NCBI GenBank assembly: GCA_020636775.1
Contig: JACJXF010000013.1
Location: 3,466-67,465 of the forward strand
Length of the DNA stretch: 64,000 nucleotides
From: Bacteroidales bacterium
GTDB lineage: Bacteria > Bacteroidota > Bacteroidia > Bacteroidales > GCA-2748055
Reading direction: 5' to 3'
The translations under genes and the position numbers were made by a program. Below, in pieces: positions 52,273 to 61,799 of this stretch; the stretch's first letter is position 1, and each line of letters starts with the position of its first letter. The notes under the pieces are model-generated. The model did not search any database, was not told where the DNA came from, and was given only the letters and a program-made list of their open reading frames with translations.

Positions 52273-53616
52273 ATGAAATCAGACAATTTAACAGCTATTT
52301 CCCCTGTCGACGGAAGGTACAGGTCAAAGACCGAAGAACTTGCCCCTTATTTCTCTGAATTTGCATTGATACGCTATCGCCTCTGGGTGGAAACGGAATA
52401 TTTTATCAGCCTTATTGAGTCGGGAGTTACTGGCTTAAAAAATCCCGGTGAGAAGGTCTGGAAGACCCTTCGCGAAATCCATTCATCATTTTCGCATGAA
52501 GATGCTGTGAAAATAAAGGAGATTGAAAAAATTACAAATCACGATGTAAAGGCTGTCGAATATTTTCTGAAGGAAAAGTTTGATCTTCTGGGATTATCTG
52601 AATACAAGGAATTCATACATTTTGGTCTTACATCGCAGGATATTAATAATACAGCTGTTCCGGCCTCTTTAAAGGATGCCCTGGAAAAAGTCTATTTCCC
52701 TCAGATTGTTTTGCTGATTTCAAAAATAGATGAGATGGCAGAAAGCTGGAAAGATATTCCCATGCTGGCCAGAACACATGGTCAGCCCGCATCCCCAACA
52801 CGGCTGGGAAAGGAATTTAAAGTGTTTTCTGAAAGATTGCAGATTCAGCTTCAACAGGCCAGATCAATTCCATTTTCCGCAAAATTCGGAGGAGCTACCG
52901 GGAACCTGAATGCGCACAAGGTTGCTTACCCCGCTTACAACTGGATTAATTTTGCAAACCACTTTGTAAATGAGGTACTGGGTTTAAATCGTTCTCAGAC
53001 CACTACCCAGATTGAACATTACGATAATATTGCAGCTCTTTGTGATGCCCTTTCAAGAATTAATACCATACTGACGGATTTTAGCCGGGATATCTGGACC
53101 TATATTTCCATGGATTATTTTAAGCAGAAAATCAGGGAAGGAGAAATAGGTTCATCGGCAATGCCGCATAAGGTTAACCCGATCGATTTTGAGAATGCGG
53201 AAGGAAACCTGGGAATGGCAAACGCTGTTTTTCATCATCTTTCTGCTAAACTGCCGGTATCCAGATTGCAAAGAGACCTGACCGACAGTACCGTGCTGCG
53301 CAATATTGGCGTGCCTTTGGCTCATTCGCTGATCGCATTTAAATCCCTCGAAAAAGGAATCGGTAAATTAATTATTAATGAAACGAAAATTGCTGCAGAC
53401 CTGGATATCAACTGGGCTGTAATTGCTGAGGCTATCCAGACAATCCTGCGGCGGGAGGCATTTCCGAAACCCTATGAGGCTTTACTGGCACTGACTCGTA
53501 CCAATAAACCCATTGATAAAAAACTGATCCATGAATTTATCGATAGTCTCGATATTAAACCTGCATTGAAACAGGAGTTGAAGAATATTTCTCCAAAAAA
53601 CTACACGGGTTTGTAA
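52273..53616 (+). CDS. purB: Adenylosuccinate lyase
   Basis: 447 residues. It begins with the family-typical LTAISPVDGRYRSKTEELAPYFSE, has TSQDINNTAVP and MLARTHGQPASPTRLGKE, and the fumarase-superfamily signature GSSAMPHKVNPIDFENAEGN (about 297). It acts twice in purine synthesis, releasing fumarate from SAICAR and adenylosuccinate. It is complete and lies 70 bp upstream of an ABC exporter gene. Confidence 0.97.
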   Translation: MKSDNLTAISPVDGRYRSKTEELAPYFSEFALIRYRLWVETEYFISLIESGVTGLKNPGEKVWKTLREIHSSFSHEDAVKIKEIEKITNHDVKAVEYFLKEKFDLLGLSEYKEFIHFGLTSQDINNTAVPASLKDALEKVYFPQIVLLISKIDEMAESWKDIPMLARTHGQPASPTRLGKEFKVFSERLQIQLQQARSIPFSAKFGGATGNLNAHKVAYPAYNWINFANHFVNEVLGLNRSQTTTQIEHYDNIAALCDALSRINTILTDFSRDIWTYISMDYFKQKIREGEIGSSAMPHKVNPIDFENAEGNLGMANAVFHHLSAKLPVSRLQRDLTDSTVLRNIGVPLAHSLIAFKSLEKGIGKLIINETKIAADLDINWAVIAEAIQTILRREAFPKPYEALLALTRTNKPIDKKLIHEFIDSLDIKPALKQELKNISPKNYTGL

Positions 53617-53686
53617 GATAATCCAATGTTTTTCGTTTAGTTTGTGGAGTAATCCAAACCGTTCGTTTTGAATTAGAAGTGTTATA

Positions 53687-55507
53687 ATGAGAAGTCTCTC
53701 AAGAATTTTCCGATACATCGCACCATACAAAGGATTAGCTTTTCTGAGCATCCTTTTCGTGTTTTTATCGGCTATCTTTTCCCTTTTTAGTCTTGCCATG
53801 GTTGCACCCTTCCTCAAGGTACTTTTTGGAGAAACGGACCTTGTTACACAACCTACCCATTTTGCTCTAAATGCCAATGCAATCATTCATAATTTTAATT
53901 ATATTCTCAGCCAGATAATCATTGGTCGCGGAAAAGTAAGAGCTCTGGTATTTGTCGGAATAATGGTGCTGGGCACATCCCTTCTTAAAAATTTCTTTCT
54001 TTATTATTCAAAATACTTTATGATTCCAATCCGTACCGGAATTGTGAAGGATCTTAGAAATAAAATTTTTGCCAAAGTTCTGGACCTGCCCCTGGGATAT
54101 TTTTCTGAAGAAAGAAAAGGCGACCTAATGTCGAGAATGGCTCAGGATGTTGCAGAGATTGAAGTATCGGTGGTTCGTTCACTGGAGATGATATTCCGCG
54201 ATCCGATAATGATCATCTCATACCTCGCAGCCCTGTTTTATATGAGCCCCAAACTCAGTGGTTTTGTTCTGGTTCTTTTGCCTGTGAGCGGTATCATTAT
54301 TGGCCGGATCGGAAAAACACTGCGTTCTACTTCCCTACAGGGACAAAAGAAACTGGGACTTATTATGTCGGTTTTTGAAGAGACACTCGGAGGACTGCGA
54401 ATTGTGAAGGCTTTTAATGCAGAGGAAAAAATGCAGTCAAGATTCGAAAACACCAACAACTTTTTTACCCGCCTGCAGGTAAAGATCTTCAGCCGCCAGC
54501 AACTTGCCAGCCCTGTGAGTGAGTTTTTGGGGATACTGGTTATGGTAATTGTTTTATGGTACGGAGGAGCCATGGTACTCGGTGAAAACAGCAGCCTGAG
54601 TTCATCAGTATTGATTACCTACCTGGTGGTATTTTCCCAGATTATTAATCCTGCCAAATCGGTTACGACCGCCTACTATAATGTTTTAAAGGGATTGGCT
54701 TCCAGCGACCGGATCGACCAGGTTCTGAATGCTGAGGTAACAATCAGGGACAAGGAAAACGCAGTGGCAATTTCTGATTTCCGTGATAAAATTGAATACC
54801 GGAATGTGAATTTTCAGTATGAAAAAGACCCCGTACTGCATAATATAAATATCACCATAAAAAAAGGTATGGCTATTGCCCTGGTGGGTCGAAGCGGATC
54901 AGGAAAATCAACAATTGTCGATCTTATTCCCCGTTTCATCGATACCACATCCGGGGATGTTCTTATCGACGGAACCAGTGTGAAGGATTTTAAACTTCAT
55001 GATCTCAGGCAGCTCATGGGAATTGTAAGTCAGCAGTCAATTCTTTTTAATGACACCTTTTTTAATAATATTGCTTTTGGGATGACCGATGCGAAAGAGG
55101 AAGATGTAATTGCTGCAGCGAAAGTTGCCAATGCTCATGATTTCATAATGGAAACGGCTAACGGTTATTATACCAATGTGGGTGAAGGGGGAAGCAAAAT
55201 GTCGGGAGGTCAGCGCCAGCGTATCAGCATTGCCCGGGCCGTTTTGAAAAATCCACCCATTCTCATCCTCGATGAAGCAACCTCTTCACTCGATACCGAG
55301 TCTGAGAGATTAGTGCAGGAAGCCATTCTTAACCTAATGAAAAACCGTACCTCCATAGTTATTGCTCACCGTTTATCAACCGTCAAGCATTCCGACCTCA
55401 TTATTGTGCTTGATGAAGGTAAAATTGTGGAAGTTGGCAAGCATGATGAATTGTTAAAAATTAAGGATGGTGCTTACAGGAGCCTTCACAAATTACAGAT
55501 GTATTAA
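53687..55507 (+). CDS. MsbA-like ABC exporter (lipid A/lipid flippase type)
   Basis: 606 residues. A six-helix exporter domain (about 15-330) is followed by a fully canonical nucleotide-binding domain: Walker A GRSGSGKSTIV (about 400), Q-loop VSQQSILFND, signature MSGGQRQRISIARA (about 505), Walker B ILILDEATSSLD (about 526) and H-loop IVIAHRLSTV (about 559). All catalytic residues are present, so it should work as a homodimer. Similarity to MsbA suggests flipping of lipid A or another lipid. A glycosyltransferase gene follows after 14 bp, in keeping with an envelope role. Confidence 0.92.
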   Translation: MRSLSRIFRYIAPYKGLAFLSILFVFLSAIFSLFSLAMVAPFLKVLFGETDLVTQPTHFALNANAIIHNFNYILSQIIIGRGKVRALVFVGIMVLGTSLLKNFFLYYSKYFMIPIRTGIVKDLRNKIFAKVLDLPLGYFSEERKGDLMSRMAQDVAEIEVSVVRSLEMIFRDPIMIISYLAALFYMSPKLSGFVLVLLPVSGIIIGRIGKTLRSTSLQGQKKLGLIMSVFEETLGGLRIVKAFNAEEKMQSRFENTNNFFTRLQVKIFSRQQLASPVSEFLGILVMVIVLWYGGAMVLGENSSLSSSVLITYLVVFSQIINPAKSVTTAYYNVLKGLASSDRIDQVLNAEVTIRDKENAVAISDFRDKIEYRNVNFQYEKDPVLHNINITIKKGMAIALVGRSGSGKSTIVDLIPRFIDTTSGDVLIDGTSVKDFKLHDLRQLMGIVSQQSILFNDTFFNNIAFGMTDAKEEDVIAAAKVANAHDFIMETANGYYTNVGEGGSKMSGGQRQRISIARAVLKNPPILILDEATSSLDTESERLVQEAILNLMKNRTSIVIAHRLSTVKHSDLIIVLDEGKIVEVGKHDELLKIKDGAYRSLHKLQMY

Positions 55508-55521
55508 TTTCCGAACAGAAG

Positions 55522-56481
55522 ATGAAGATTAGTGGATTCTCAATGGGGAAAAATGCCGTAAAGCTGTATTATCCCATGAAACAGGCAGTAATGTCAATTC
55601 TCCCGATAGTAGACGAGTTTGTCGTTGCACTTGGCGACTCCGATGAAGATGATAAAACACGTGAGCAGATTCTAAGCATAGGCAGTGATAAAATTAAAAT
55701 TATTGACACGGTCTGGGATATTGAAAAATATCCACGCGGCATGGAACACGCCCATCAGACCGACATTGCTAAAAGCTACTGTTCCGGCGACTGGTTGTTC
55801 TATCTTCAGTCGGATGAGGTAATTCATGAAAAATACCTTCCGGTAATTAAGAAACGTTGTGAAGAACTTCTTGACGATAAAGAGATTGAAGGACTGGTAT
55901 TCGATTACATTCATTTCTGGGGAGATTATCAGCATCACCAGGATGGTCATTGCTGGTACCGCAAGGAAATCAGAATAATACGCAATGATCCTGAAATACA
56001 TTCCTGGGAATCAGCCCAGTCATTCCGCAAAATTCCCGGATTTGAAGGACTGAACTACCGCCAGCAGGAAGGAACTTATAAACTCAGGGTCGCAAGCTCA
56101 GGAGCGAAAGTATACCATTATGGCTGGGTGAGGCCACCTGCGGTCATGCAGAATAAAATTAAGGCCTTCAGTATTAATCACCGGGGCAAAGCCTCCGTCG
56201 AAAAACAGGTAAAGGAACATAAGTATGACAGGATTTTTGATTATGGCAATCTTTCCTGTCTTACACGATTCGATGAATCACACCCTGCTGTCATGAAGGA
56301 ATGGATAGATCAGTTTAACTGGAAGGACCAGCTGCGCTATGAAGGTCAGAGGGACACCACCAATCCCATCCCCAATAAGCACGAAAAACTAAAATACCGG
56401 ATCATCAGCTGGATCGAGAAGCATATACTTGCGGGTGCCAGACTCGGAGAATTTAAAAACTATATTTTACTGAAAAAGTAG
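55522..56481 (+). CDS. Family 2-like glycosyltransferase
   Basis: 319 residues. The GT-A fold opening MKISGFSMGKNAVKLYYPMKQAV, VVALGDSDEDDKT and WLFYLQSDEVIHEKY (an acidic motif in the DxD position, about 92-98) indicate a GT2-like nucleotide-sugar transferase. A middle segment has VFDYIHFWGDYQ and VYHYGWVRPP. There is no membrane helix. It is probably cytoplasmic, modifying lipopolysaccharide or a glycolipid, given the MsbA-like gene 14 bp upstream. Sugar and acceptor are unknown. Confidence 0.8.
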   Translation: MKISGFSMGKNAVKLYYPMKQAVMSILPIVDEFVVALGDSDEDDKTREQILSIGSDKIKIIDTVWDIEKYPRGMEHAHQTDIAKSYCSGDWLFYLQSDEVIHEKYLPVIKKRCEELLDDKEIEGLVFDYIHFWGDYQHHQDGHCWYRKEIRIIRNDPEIHSWESAQSFRKIPGFEGLNYRQQEGTYKLRVASSGAKVYHYGWVRPPAVMQNKIKAFSINHRGKASVEKQVKEHKYDRIFDYGNLSCLTRFDESHPAVMKEWIDQFNWKDQLRYEGQRDTTNPIPNKHEKLKYRIISWIEKHILAGARLGEFKNYILLKK

Positions 56482-56597
56482 CCAGCTTTAATATCCTGTT
56501 TGCATTCAAAGCTTTTCATTAATTCTGAAAGAAAAGGGCTTATAGGATAAATCATAGATTTTTTGTTAATTGCTCATGAAAATTAAAAAGAGAATCC

Positions 56598-57005
56598 ATG
56601 AAAAACCTGATTATAGCATTATTATTTATTTCGGCACTGGTTCTGGTTAATTGTAAAAAGGAGAACAGTGAGCGATTCAACCTTCTGACAGGATCAATAT
56701 GGGTTTCGGATTCACTTTTGGCTGATGGGCAGGATGCCAGCGGACCCGGAGGATTTCTGGAAAAGTTTAAAGGAGAAGCTCATTTTAACACCGATGGAAA
56801 AGGAGTTTTTGGAGTGTATACCGGTACATGGACCCTTATTAAAGACGATACCGAAATAATAATCAAAGCCGACTCACTCGCATTTCCACTTACCACCGAA
56901 ATAGTTGAACTAAGCAAAATCTCTCTGAAGATTACTACAAGCGTTCCAAATAAAGTAAATCCTTCACAGAACGTTGCGATAAGAATGACTTTCAAGGCAA
57001 AGTGA
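56598..57005 (+). CDS. Small lipoprotein, lipocalin-like
   Basis: 135 residues. A lipoprotein signal (LIIALLFISALVLVNC) is followed by a beta-rich domain with GSIWVSDSL, GEAHFNTDGKGVFGVYTGTWTL and a terminal IRMTFKAK; the pattern is like small Bacteroidota lipocalin-like lipoproteins. I do not recognise a specific family. Its stop codon overlaps the start of the TonB-dependent receptor gene by one base (TGATG), so the two are translationally coupled and may act on the same ligand. Confidence 0.7.
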   Translation: MKNLIIALLFISALVLVNCKKENSERFNLLTGSIWVSDSLLADGQDASGPGGFLEKFKGEAHFNTDGKGVFGVYTGTWTLIKDDTEIIIKADSLAFPLTTEIVELSKISLKITTSVPNKVNPSQNVAIRMTFKAK

Positions 57006-59254
57006 TGCGTTCCGCATGGATTTGTTTCCTTCTTTTTCTTTCTTCCGCAGCCTATGCTGCTGATACCACTGGCATTGTCAGAGGTGCAGTAACGGATTTA
57101 AATACCGGTCAGCCCCTTGTTGGTGCCAACGTTATTTTTAGCCGCACCCAGGGAACCATAAGCAATGCAAAGGGAGAATATCTTTACCGTTTACCTGCAG
57201 GAAATATAAACATAAGTTTTACCTACATCGGCTATAAGTCCGAGTCCCGTTCAGTTTTTCTAAACCCTTCTGATACGCTGGTGGTCGATGTCGGATTAAT
57301 GCCTGAAATAAACGAAATCGACCAGATTGTGGTCAGTGCCAACCGATCGGAACAAAAACTTTCCGAATCAACTGTCTCCCTTAGCGTGATCCGGCCCGAT
57401 ATACTTTCGCGCGGACAGATAACAGATGCGGAAGATTTGATCAATAAAACATCCGGGATTGAAGTTCTTGACGGACAGGCATCCATCAGGGGAGGAAGCG
57501 GGTTCAGTTACGGAGCGGGCAGCCGGGTGCTTACCCTGATTAACGGACTGCCAGTAATTGCGGCTGATGCAGGTAATATCAAATGGCAATTTCTTCCCCT
57601 TGAAAATATTTCTCAGGTAGAAATCATCAAAGGAGCGGCTTCTGTGATGTATGGATCCTCAGCCTTGAATGGTATTATAAATTTCAGAACCGCTGATGCC
57701 GGCCTCAATCCATCTACAAAATTTTACCTTGAAACCGGCTTTTTCGATAACCCAAGAGAAAAAAGATGGATATGGTGGAGCAGTCCGAGGATATTCTCTT
57801 CAGCCTCATTTTCCCACCTTCAGAAGGTTGGCAACACAGATGTGGGCATCAGTGCCGGCTTACTATACGATAATGGATACAGGAAGCTTAACGATGAGAA
57901 ACTGGGCAGGCTGAGTCTTAGTCTGAAGAAGCATAGTGTAAAATACGAGGGACTTGCATATGGGGTTAATCTTGCTTCCGGTCTTACTGCAAAAAATGAT
58001 TTCCTTTTATGGGAGGACGCGAACTACGGCGCCCTGAAGCAGGATGTATCGACTGCCCAGGATTTTAAAGGAAGTTTTCTGGCTATTGACCCCTTTATCA
58101 GCCTGTCAAAAACTGATCGTTTCAGCCATGATTTACGAATGAGACTTCAGTCTACCGGAAATAAAATCCCTTCAAACCCTTCCAATAATTCCAATGCTCT
58201 GAACCTGTATTCTGAATATCAGGGCTGGTATAAACTAAGTGAAATTTTTAAAATCAATTTTGGCGTTTCGGAAAATGTGAGCCGGATCATTTCGGAGTTT
58301 TACGGCAACCATAATGGACTAAACCTTTCAGGACTTTTACAGCTCGATGTCTTCCCGTTTCCCCGCTTAAAATTTATCTCAGGAGTTCGCTTCGAATACA
58401 ACTCCCTCGATGAAATAAATGATAAAATTGTACCGGTTTTTCGTTCCGGACTGAATTACCGGATTGCCAGCTATACTTTTCTGCGTGCCTCATTCGGACA
58501 GGGATACCGCTATCCTTCCATTGCTGAGAAATATGCTTCCACTAGCCTTGGTTCGGTTACTATTTTTCCAAATCCTTCCATTCTTGCAGAATCGGGATGG
58601 AGTTCAGAAATAGGTGTTAAACAGGGAATTAAGATGGGAAAGATAAATGGTCAGGCAGATGTGGCACTATTCTATTCCCGGAATTCCGATCTGATTGAAT
58701 ACCTGTTTGGTTTTTACCCTGATCCCATTACCGGAATATACAATTATGGATTCAGGGCAGGAAATGTGGAAGACTCAAGAGTTTACGGAAGCGAACTGGA
58801 ATTTCTGCTTAACCGGAATTTCGGAAACCTCAATGCAAACCTGTCAGGTGGCTATGTATTTATCAATCCCACCGAAGTAAATCCATATACCAGCCAAAGC
58901 ACAGGAATATACCTGAAATACCGGAGGAAGCATTCCGGAAAACTCAGCTTATCAGCCGATTACCGGAAATTTCAGGCAGGAATAGACATGTTCTTTAAGT
59001 CGAAATTGCTGAATATTGATGATGTCTTTTTGAGTCCCACCACCCGTGAAACAATTCTCCCGGGATTTTTCGATTACTGGAACAACCACAATAAAGCTTA
59101 TTTTCTGGCTGATATGAACCTGGGATATAAAATAAACACAAAATTTACCGTTTCACTTTCTGTGAAAAACATTGGCAATGTTGAATATATGGGCCGCCCT
59201 GGTGATATCAGACCACAAAGAAGCTTCGGGTTCCGGATAAGCGGCCAGCTGTAG
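57005..59254 (+). CDS. TonB-dependent outer-membrane receptor
   Basis: 749 residues from the ATG at 57005. A signal peptide (SAWICFLLFLSSAAYA) is followed by a carboxypeptidase-regulatory-like domain (about 23-105, GQPLVGANVIF and GYKSESRSVF), a plug (about 112-225, LSESTVSLSVI, GIEVLDGQASIRGG and VEIIKGAASVMYGSSALNGIINF) and a 22-strand barrel ending NVEYMGRPGDIRPQRSFGFRISGQL. The shape is that of siderophore, vitamin or peptide receptors rather than SusC, which is longer and paired with SusD; none is present. The ligand is unknown. Confidence 0.93.
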   Translation: MRSAWICFLLFLSSAAYAADTTGIVRGAVTDLNTGQPLVGANVIFSRTQGTISNAKGEYLYRLPAGNINISFTYIGYKSESRSVFLNPSDTLVVDVGLMPEINEIDQIVVSANRSEQKLSESTVSLSVIRPDILSRGQITDAEDLINKTSGIEVLDGQASIRGGSGFSYGAGSRVLTLINGLPVIAADAGNIKWQFLPLENISQVEIIKGAASVMYGSSALNGIINFRTADAGLNPSTKFYLETGFFDNPREKRWIWWSSPRIFSSASFSHLQKVGNTDVGISAGLLYDNGYRKLNDEKLGRLSLSLKKHSVKYEGLAYGVNLASGLTAKNDFLLWEDANYGALKQDVSTAQDFKGSFLAIDPFISLSKTDRFSHDLRMRLQSTGNKIPSNPSNNSNALNLYSEYQGWYKLSEIFKINFGVSENVSRIISEFYGNHNGLNLSGLLQLDVFPFPRLKFISGVRFEYNSLDEINDKIVPVFRSGLNYRIASYTFLRASFGQGYRYPSIAEKYASTSLGSVTIFPNPSILAESGWSSEIGVKQGIKMGKINGQADVALFYSRNSDLIEYLFGFYPDPITGIYNYGFRAGNVEDSRVYGSELEFLLNRNFGNLNANLSGGYVFINPTEVNPYTSQSTGIYLKYRRKHSGKLSLSADYRKFQAGIDMFFKSKLLNIDDVFLSPTTRETILPGFFDYWNNHNKAYFLADMNLGYKINTKFTVSLSVKNIGNVEYMGRPGDIRPQRSFGFRISGQL

Positions 59255-59270
59255 CTATTGTGAATTTACT

Positions 59271-61565
59271 TTATGGCTGCATCGATTCGGCCGCAAATCG
59301 CATAAAATTACCGTTCAGAATTTTCGATTGAGTGAACCTGTCGGGATTTGCATCCAGAAATTTCAGAATGAAAGTTTTAAAATATTCACTATCGCTGACT
59401 TCATCACCTCCCGGAGCGATACTGACCAGATCAATACCAAGTTTTTCGGAAATTTTTTGAAAGTCAGAGAAATCCTTTTCAATTCCCCGGTTTGAATCAA
59501 TCTGATATACCAGCAAGTGATCTCCTTCCTTTATTAATTTTATCAGCTCCTCTGAAAATTCCATAGGGTTCTGGCTTAAAATAAGACATGGATTTTCAGA
59601 TTTTTCAAGAACTGTCATCAGGTTCTGAATTGGAAGATTATCAAGAAAAAGACCCACTTCATATGCAGAAGCATAGGAAATTATATTTTCAGCTTTACTT
59701 TCATCGGAAACATCGAAACTGGCTGCATTCATCTGTACAAGTTTAAATCCGTTTGTAGCCAGAATTCTGAACCAGCTTTCATCGTAATGAATTCTAAGAG
59801 GATTGTACATGGCTAAAACTCCGGGCGCTGAACTACGTCGGTTATCGAAAGCCTCATAAGGCTTACGCGCAAACCTGGCATGCAAACCCGCATTTTTATC
59901 ATTAGCCATGGAATCAATGGCAATCAGCAGTCGTAATGCATTTACCTGAGGATCGGAAAAATAAGCGATATCCGAAAAATCAACAATGGCTACAGAGGAA
60001 TTATACATGTCGAGTTCGGTTTCGAATCCTGAAGATCGAATAGGCTTAAGAATATCATAATCAACAAGATGAAGCCTGTTTTCTGCCATGCGTGATTCAG
60101 AAAGGAAAGCTTCATTTGTGCCGGCAATTTTCTCAGCACAGTAGTAAATAAAATCTCCGCTTAGCTGAAGGATACTGGTTTTAATTTTGTCCGGATCATC
60201 GGCGGGAGTGTGATAATCAGGGTGAGGACCGGAAGTCATACCAGCGAATGCAGGCACTCCATGAAGAAGGAAATAATTATGGTCACTGCCGCCTAATCCG
60301 CCTGCACTCCAGTTAATATTTGCAAAGACAGAAGAATCGGAGTGAGATTTCAGGAAATTATAAACCTCCGGTGCAAATTCAGTCCCGGGCATATTTAAAT
60401 TTCCGTCTCCCAGCCCTACCATATCCAGGTTAAAATATACGACGATATCTTCCAGGGGGATAGTCGGGTTTTCGCACCATCTGCGGGATCCCCATAAACC
60501 CTTCTCTTCACCCGTCCAGGCTACAAATACTATGGATCTTTTGGGTTTGAATTTGTTTTTCACCATTGCCTGTGCTATTCCAAGGGTCACCGAAGGTCCG
60601 GAGGCATTGTCATCCGCACCGTTGCGAATTTCTCCGTCTTTGCTTACACCAACGTGATCAATGTGACCACCGATGACGACGTATTCGTTTTTAAGCAAGG
60701 GATCAGTTCCGGGTAGAATACCGAGTACATCTCTGCCGGTAATAGTGTTCACTTTTTTCTTTACAATATTAATAGTGCAGGATTTGCCGGAATTGAATGA
60801 GGAAGTTTTGTTTTCAAGGGATGAAATAATCCGGTAGTAGGAGTAATCAGTATCTTTGAAAACAAATCTTGCAACCTTTTCATCCACTTTAATGATTGGG
60901 AAATCAGGAAGAGGATTTGTTCTGGAGATAATATTTGTATAATCAGGAACAATTTCTTCTTTATTTCCGGTTTCAGCAGGCTCAAAAAACATTACGGCTA
61001 CTGCACCGTTTTTATAACAGTATTCTGCTTTTACTGAATCAATACAGGCTGGTCGCCATGCTCTTATGTCGTTTTTCGGCGCTCCTCTTTTTATCAAAAC
61101 AACTTTTCCTTTGATGTTGATATTTTCAAAATCATTCCTTGTTTTTTCGGGGGAGTAGATTCCATAGCCTGCAAACACTATTTCTGCCTTGCAGCTTCCT
61201 CCGTCACTTCCGTAAACCAGGTTAAAGTCGTCACCATAGCCGCTGTAAAAAGTACGGTCGTCTATTTGCAACTCCTGTGTTTCAACAACAGCCCGGTCGG
61301 GAAAGCTGAAACTGTAAAAATAGCTCCCATTCTCACCTGCAGGTATTAATTTTAGTTTTTTCAGTTCGGATGCAAAATAATCTTCTGCACGCCTGCAATC
61401 GTCTGTTCCTGTTTCTCTTCCCCGGAATTCATCTGAAGCCAGATAGTCAACGGTGGATTTGATTTTCTCGCCATTTACTTTTTTTGGAAGTTGGGCGGAA
61501 AGATTGGTATTTGAAGCAAACAGACATGCCAAAAGGAGTAGAATGCTTATTTCCTTGGTATTCAT
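59271..61565 (-). CDS. Secreted M28-family metallopeptidase with extra C-terminal domain
   Basis: 764 residues from the ATG at 61565 (signal peptide ILLLLACLFASNTNLSAQ). A protease-associated insert (about 100-230) lies within an M28 catalytic domain. Zinc and catalytic motifs: GGHIDHVGVS (about 295), NGADDNASG, VAWTGEEKGLWGS, NLDMVGLGDG and HPDYHTPADDPDKI (about 450). After residue 500 comes a domain of about 250 residues with GLFLDNLPIQNLMTVLEKSE and CLILSQNP, resembling M19 dipeptidase without its metal His residues. Role: peptide degradation outside the cytoplasm. It is convergent with the TonB receptor gene (16 bp). Confidence 0.88.
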   Translation of the reverse strand: MNTKEISILLLLACLFASNTNLSAQLPKKVNGEKIKSTVDYLASDEFRGRETGTDDCRRAEDYFASELKKLKLIPAGENGSYFYSFSFPDRAVVETQELQIDDRTFYSGYGDDFNLVYGSDGGSCKAEIVFAGYGIYSPEKTRNDFENINIKGKVVLIKRGAPKNDIRAWRPACIDSVKAEYCYKNGAVAVMFFEPAETGNKEEIVPDYTNIISRTNPLPDFPIIKVDEKVARFVFKDTDYSYYRIISSLENKTSSFNSGKSCTINIVKKKVNTITGRDVLGILPGTDPLLKNEYVVIGGHIDHVGVSKDGEIRNGADDNASGPSVTLGIAQAMVKNKFKPKRSIVFVAWTGEEKGLWGSRRWCENPTIPLEDIVVYFNLDMVGLGDGNLNMPGTEFAPEVYNFLKSHSDSSVFANINWSAGGLGGSDHNYFLLHGVPAFAGMTSGPHPDYHTPADDPDKIKTSILQLSGDFIYYCAEKIAGTNEAFLSESRMAENRLHLVDYDILKPIRSSGFETELDMYNSSVAIVDFSDIAYFSDPQVNALRLLIAIDSMANDKNAGLHARFARKPYEAFDNRRSSAPGVLAMYNPLRIHYDESWFRILATNGFKLVQMNAASFDVSDESKAENIISYASAYEVGLFLDNLPIQNLMTVLEKSENPCLILSQNPMEFSEELIKLIKEGDHLLVYQIDSNRGIEKDFSDFQKISEKLGIDLVSIAPGGDEVSDSEYFKTFILKFLDANPDRFTQSKILNGNFMRFAAESMQP

Positions 61566-61711
61566 AAAACTGGCTTTGGTTCTTTTTTCAGATAAACTTA
61601 TTGCAAGATAGTCATTCCGGAAATTTTTGCAAATGAAAACCAAAACACTATTGTGAAGAAACTATGATTCTTTTTGAGAATGTATTTATTACCAGTTTTA
61701 TATCAATATTC

Positions 61712-61741
61712 TTGCCATACTGAGCACAACTTCTATATTTG
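61712..61741 (+). promoter_or_regulatory. Promoter of the Gfo/Idh/MocA-family gene
   Basis: TTG (61712-61714), exactly 19 bp, then TATATTTG (61734-61741), a full match to TAnnTTTG. The box ends 58 bp before the ATG. This is one of the best promoter matches in the window. Confidence 0.7.
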
Positions 61742-61799
61742 TATTAATGAAATAAAAATGGAAGTATCCTAAGTTTTTTTGACCGAATATTAAAGAATT

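Noticed and set aside
56500..56545. Possible terminator after the glycosyltransferase gene
   Set aside because: The arms AAGCTTTTC and GAAAAGGGCTT pair only with a bulge and are not followed by a T-run.
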